DNA of 15,338 nucleotides from an uncultured Collinsella sp. (lineage in GTDB: Bacteria > Actinomycetota > Coriobacteriia > Coriobacteriales > Coriobacteriaceae): NCBI GenBank assembly GCA_900552705.1, contig USAX01000033.1, positions 1 to 15,338 of the forward strand, written 5' to 3'. The notes under the pieces are model-generated. The model searched no databases and was not told the DNA's origin. It saw only the letters and a list, made by a program, of their open reading frames with translations. Positions 14,503-15,338 of this stretch are shown here, piece by piece. The position numbers and the translations under genes were made by a program. How positions within the stretch are numbered: position 1 is the first letter of the stretch; each line of letters opens with the position of its first letter.

Positions 14503-14597
14503 GTGCGATTTGGGTAGAGATGCGCAACAGAATCGCGCCATTTGGATAAAAACGCTTGTGGTTTCTTTAAAGACGTCTTAAACGCCGCTGAATATCC

Positions 14598-14625
14598 TTG
14601 GAAAGAAATGCCTGCTCGGTATTAT
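14598..14625 (+). promoter_or_regulatory. promoter of the serine-hydrolase gene
   Basis: TTGGAA (14598-14603), a 16-base spacer and TATTAT (14620-14625) form a good sigma-70-type promoter. It lies 37 bases before the GTG start and has no gene on the same strand between, so it likely drives the gene that runs off the window. Confidence 0.6.
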
Positions 14626-14662
14626 GCTGCTCGTATATAAACGGTAGCAACCAGGAGACCAC

Positions 14663-15338
14663 GTGCGAAACAACGCATCGCGGGACGAGTATGTGCCGCA
14701 ACATGGCAGCAGATATGAGACGAAGGGCACGCCTTCGCGTGGCCTTGCTGACGCTCGCATCCGCGTGACGAAGATTGCCGCCATTGGGATGCTAACGTTG
14801 GCGGTTATTATCCTCGGAATTACCGCCAAAACCTACGCGTCGGAGCGAATGGCACACTCAGATGCGCCAACGGTTCAGACGCAAAACGAAAAGGTCTCTG
14901 AATCTAAAGCCACCGCAAGCCGAACCCTGTCGACAGCGAGCCTCAAGACGAGGCTTTCGAAGGCGGACTTTAACGATATTCCCTCAGGCGATACCGTGCA
15001 GACCTTCTCACTGGTTGATGACCAGATTCCCGCCCTGGAGGATGAGAGCCTCGCCGCGCTCCAGGACGCCCTGAGTCGGGGCCAGGAGCTGGGCGATGTG
15101 GGTGTGGTGTTCTACGACCTATCGAGCGGCAAGGGTGTGACGTATAACGCCGATGTCGAGGTTTACGGTGCGAGTAGCTACAAGGCGCTCTATGCGTTGT
15201 ATATCTGCGAATCTCTGGTCGAGACGGGTCAGGTTTCACTCGATGATTCCCTTGGCACCTATGGTGGCTACAACATGGGTTGGCAGACGGTGCGCGACCT
15301 GATCGATGCCGCGGTCGTTAATTCGGACAACGATTCGT
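14663..15338 (+). CDS. membrane-anchored serine hydrolase, class A beta-lactamase fold (partial)
   Basis: The first 225 codons of a gene that continues past the window. It starts at GTG with AGGAG just upstream. A basic N-terminal tail of about 35 residues leads to a single membrane helix at about 37-55 (IAAIGMLTLAVIILGIT), then a linker rich in Ser, Thr and Lys, so the rest lies outside the cell. From about residue 145 (DVGVVFYDLSSGKGVTYNAD) it matches the class A beta-lactamase/serine hydrolase fold: SSYK (S171-x-x-K174) gives the nucleophile and its Lys, and SDN (221-223) is the second active-site motif. The third motif (KTG) would be beyond the edge. Likely substrates are cell-wall peptides or beta-lactams. 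The long basic tail and anchor are unlike secreted beta-lactamases, so a cell-wall role is more probable than resistance. Confidence 0.75.
   Translation, partial: MRNNASRDEYVPQHGSRYETKGTPSRGLADARIRVTKIAAIGMLTLAVIILGITAKTYASERMAHSDAPTVQTQNEKVSESKATASRTLSTASLKTRLSKADFNDIPSGDTVQTFSLVDDQIPALEDESLAALQDALSRGQELGDVGVVFYDLSSGKGVTYNADVEVYGASSYKALYALYICESLVETGQVSLDDSLGTYGGYNMGWQTVRDLIDAAVVNSDNDS

Noticed and set aside
14567..14580. AAGACGTCTT palindrome near the serine-hydrolase promoter
   Set aside because: A single 10-bp palindrome with no second copy; too short to claim as an operator.

Overview
The window looks like a chromosomal segment of a high-GC, strictly fermentative gut actinobacterium of the class Coriobacteriia, most likely Collinsella or a close relative. 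The grounds are the GC-rich codon use combined with pyruvate formate-lyase, a PTS sugar permease, DegV and KDG-permease genes. The genus is inferred from protein character and gene content, not from a database match.

Left end (1-1263, minus strand): a MarR-family repressor gene overlaps by 4 bases the start of a multidrug-type ABC exporter whose gene runs off the window. The exporter has an unusually long segment between its first and second membrane helices. Next on the plus strand (1553-3424): a short-chain dehydrogenase and a 2-keto-3-deoxygluconate permease, probably a sugar-acid uptake and reduction pair. A terminator-like hairpin and a 9-bp palindrome lie between them, so the permease may have its own control.

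Centre-left (3425-6283): the pyruvate formate-lyase operon. This is the most notable part. The enzyme is split: a 683-residue catalytic chain carries the Cys-Cys pair but stops before the glycyl-radical domain, and a separate 83-residue protein with its own ribosome binding site carries the RVSGYAV radical loop. A very long palindrome (6280-6460, including a perfect 31-bp inverted repeat) closes the operon.

Centre (6585-12203): a sugar locus with a LacI-type repressor, an atypical GH32 protein, a PTS EIIBC permease of the sucrose type and a canonical GH32 sucrose(-6-phosphate) hydrolase. Four copies of a 17-bp operator (TATGAAAACGATTGACA-like) lie in front of the repressor gene and the GH32 gene; two abut in tandem over a TTGACA-N17-TATCTT promoter. 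The likely logic is uptake and phosphorylation of sucrose or a related fructoside, hydrolysis, and relief of LacI repression.

Right (12481-14346): a DegV fatty-acid-binding protein and the radical-SAM activating enzyme of pyruvate formate-lyase, about 7.2 kb from its target genes. Two further intergenic palindromes follow (14361-14502). The right edge holds the start of a membrane-anchored serine hydrolase of the class A beta-lactamase fold. Overall the segment links sugar entry (PTS, GH32, KDG permease) to mixed-acid fermentation through formate. I found no tRNA, rRNA, CRISPR array or transposase.
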